Assembly (NCBI RefSeq): GCF_001665535.1
Contig: NZ_LZSQ01000090.1
Span: forward strand, 19,216 to 83,215
From: Mycobacterium sp. 852002-51961_SCH5331710
Lineage (GTDB): Bacteria; Actinomycetota; Actinomycetes; Mycobacteriales; Mycobacteriaceae
DNA: 64,000 nt
Direction: 5' to 3'
Made by a program: the position numbers and the translations under genes. How positions within the stretch are numbered: the first letter of the stretch is position 1; every line of letters starts with the position of its first letter. Positions 62,742 to 64,000 of the stretch are shown here, in pieces. The notes under the pieces were generated by a model. The model saw nothing but the letters and a program-made list of their open reading frames with translations, had not been told where the DNA came from and searched no databases.

Positions 62742-63827
62742 ATGGCAACAATCACTTACCGCAACGCCACGTGCATCTACGAGGGCTCGGACAAACTCGC
62801 GGTCGACTCGCTCAACCTCGACATCGCCGACGGTGAGTTCGTGGTGCTGGTGGGCCCGTCGGGGTCGGGGAAGAGCACGGCCCTGCGCATGCTGGCCGGG
62901 CTGGAGGACATCGACGAGGGTGCGATCGAGATCGGCGGCCGGGACATGACCGGTGTGCCGTCGAAGGATCGTGACATCGCGATGGTGTTCCAGAACTACG
63001 CGCTGTATCCGAACAAGACCGTCGCCGAGAACATGGGTTTCGCGCTGAAGCTGCGCGGGGTGTCGTCGGCGGAGCGACGCAAGAAGGTCGAGGAGGCCGC
63101 GAAAATCCTTGATCTGACGGAGTTCCTGGACCGCAAGCCGGCCAAGCTGTCGGGTGGTCAGCGTCAACGCGTGGCGATGGGCCGTGCGATCGTGCGAGAG
63201 CCGCAGGTGTTCTGCATGGATGAGCCGCTGTCGAACCTCGACGCAAAGCTGCGCGTGCAGACCCGAACCCAGATCGCCGCGCTGCAGCGACGCCTCGGCA
63301 CCACGACGGTGTACGTCACCCACGATCAGGTCGAGGCCATGACGATGGGGGACAGGGTCGCGGTTCTGCGGTTCGGCAAGCTGCAGCAGTTCGCCTCCCC
63401 GAACGAGCTCTACGACAGTCCGGCCAACGCGTTCGTCGCGGGTTTCATCGGGTCACCGGCGATGAACCTGGTGACGCTGCCGATCGCCCCCGACGGCGTC
63501 CGGGTCGGCGACTCGATTCTGGAGATCGAGCGTGATCGACTCACCAAGTTGAGCGATGCGGGCTTGTCGGAGGTCACGATCGGAATCCGGCCCGAGCAAC
63601 TCGAACTCACCGACACGGGTGGTGTGCCGGTCGTCGTCGATCTGGTCGAGGACCTCGGCAGCGAGGCCTACCTTTACACCCACGCCGGGTCGGGCTCGGG
63701 CGTGGAGCTGGTCGCGCGGTGCAACCCGCGCACGGCGCCCAAGCTCGCGGAGACGGTGCGGTTGCGCAGGCATCCGGAAGGCTTCGTGCACCTGTTCCAC
63801 CCGGAGACGGGTGAGCGCATCGACTGA
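62742..63827 (+). CDS. ABC transporter ATP-binding protein (MalK/UgpC/SmoK type)
   Basis: 361 residues. Walker A GPSGSGKS near 38, signature LSGGQRQRVAMG near 134, Walker B VFCMDEP near 154, His switch VTHDQ near 190. The C-terminal 120 residues form the regulatory OB/TOBE domain of sugar importers. It follows permease 2 by 34 bases and ends the operon. Confidence 0.87.
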   Translation: MATITYRNATCIYEGSDKLAVDSLNLDIADGEFVVLVGPSGSGKSTALRMLAGLEDIDEGAIEIGGRDMTGVPSKDRDIAMVFQNYALYPNKTVAENMGFALKLRGVSSAERRKKVEEAAKILDLTEFLDRKPAKLSGGQRQRVAMGRAIVREPQVFCMDEPLSNLDAKLRVQTRTQIAALQRRLGTTTVYVTHDQVEAMTMGDRVAVLRFGKLQQFASPNELYDSPANAFVAGFIGSPAMNLVTLPIAPDGVRVGDSILEIERDRLTKLSDAGLSEVTIGIRPEQLELTDTGGVPVVVDLVEDLGSEAYLYTHAGSGSGVELVARCNPRTAPKLAETVRLRRHPEGFVHLFHPETGERID

Positions 63828-63837
63828 CGCTCGCTGA

Positions 63838-63900
63838 CGTCGAGTTCTACACCACGGCTGTGGATAACGCGAAATCGCGACCCTGGTGCAGAAGTCGACG
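63838..63900. repeat. Intergenic palindromic repeat, family B copy 2
   Basis: CGTCGAGTTCTACACCACGG (63838-63857) pairs with CCCTGGTGCAGAAGTCGACG (63881-63900) at 17 of 20 positions. It shares arms and GTGCAGAAGTCG with copy 1 at 53982-54045. It may also terminate the importer operon. I see no gene in the remaining bases to 64000. Confidence 0.68.
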
Positions 63901-64000
63901 GTGAAGCCGGCCGACAAGCTAGCTGTTCTGACCACGGACGTTAGGTACGGCGTGGCGTGGTGACATGACGAAGACCTCCGAGTGAAGTGCGAGCTGTCAA

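Overview
The window is a high-GC actinobacterial chromosome segment, almost certainly from a fast-growing Mycobacterium (Mycolicibacterium). The gene order follows, from memory, the M. tuberculosis backbones Rv0904c-Rv0914c and Rv0923c-Rv0927c, plus a Ku gene and a sigK/rskA pair. GTG starts, GTGA/ATGA stop-start overlaps and leaderless TANNNT promoters are also typical. The GDE, catabolic and polyol modules sit as insertions between blocks of the conserved backbone.

Layout. 1-11.3 kb: accD3 (cut by the left edge), a two-gene glycosyltransferase/debranching-type glucosidase operon preceded by a CIRCE (HrcA) element, then echA6, an Rv0906-like metallohydrolase, a lipoprotein serine hydrolase, ctpE and the Rv0909/Rv0910-like pair. 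11.3-33.9 kb: a catabolic island absent between the Rv0910 and Rv0911 equivalents of M. tuberculosis. It consists of two divergent operons. The leftward one encodes a beta-propeller protein, a GntR/UTRA regulator, two acyl-CoA ligases and an SDR. The rightward one encodes an SDR, a Rieske oxygenase, a Baeyer-Villiger monooxygenase, an MFE-type SDR, a CoA transferase, two large/small acyl-CoA dehydrogenase pairs, a MocA-type oxidoreductase, a ThDP enzyme and an aldehyde dehydrogenase. A DUF1330-type protein and an amidohydrolase close the island. A near-perfect 12-bp palindrome occurs twice in the divergent promoter and is the likely GntR operator. The set reads as oxygenation, ring opening, CoA activation and beta-oxidation of an unidentified, probably cyclic, carbon source. 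34-42.7 kb: Rv0911-like glyoxalase, short SDR, S4 protein, cupin, Rv0912-like membrane protein, GNAT, Hsp20 (second CIRCE), tandem HxlR regulator, carotenoid oxygenase, thiolase-like protein, GAF-ANTAR protein and tRNA-Arg(CCU).

42.8-54 kb: a HAPMO-like monooxygenase, an F420-type LLM oxidoreductase, a GCS2/YbdK ligase with a structured upstream region, rskA-sigK-DUF1365, a fusion of gamma-glutamylcyclotransferase and poly-gamma-glutamate hydrolase coupled to mntH, two small secreted proteins, and Rv0926c/Rv0927c-like enzymes, the latter with a KstR-type box. 54-63.9 kb: Ku (long lysine-rich tail) translationally coupled to a polyol-catabolic operon (PfkB kinase, mannitol dehydrogenase, zinc dehydrogenase), diverging from a SorC/DeoR regulator and a complete polyol ABC importer.

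Small palindromic intergenic repeats of three families recur. One family brackets the catabolic island and another brackets the Ku/polyol block. No insertion sequence, CRISPR array or rRNA was seen. No stretch over about 200 bp lacks an assigned gene or element.
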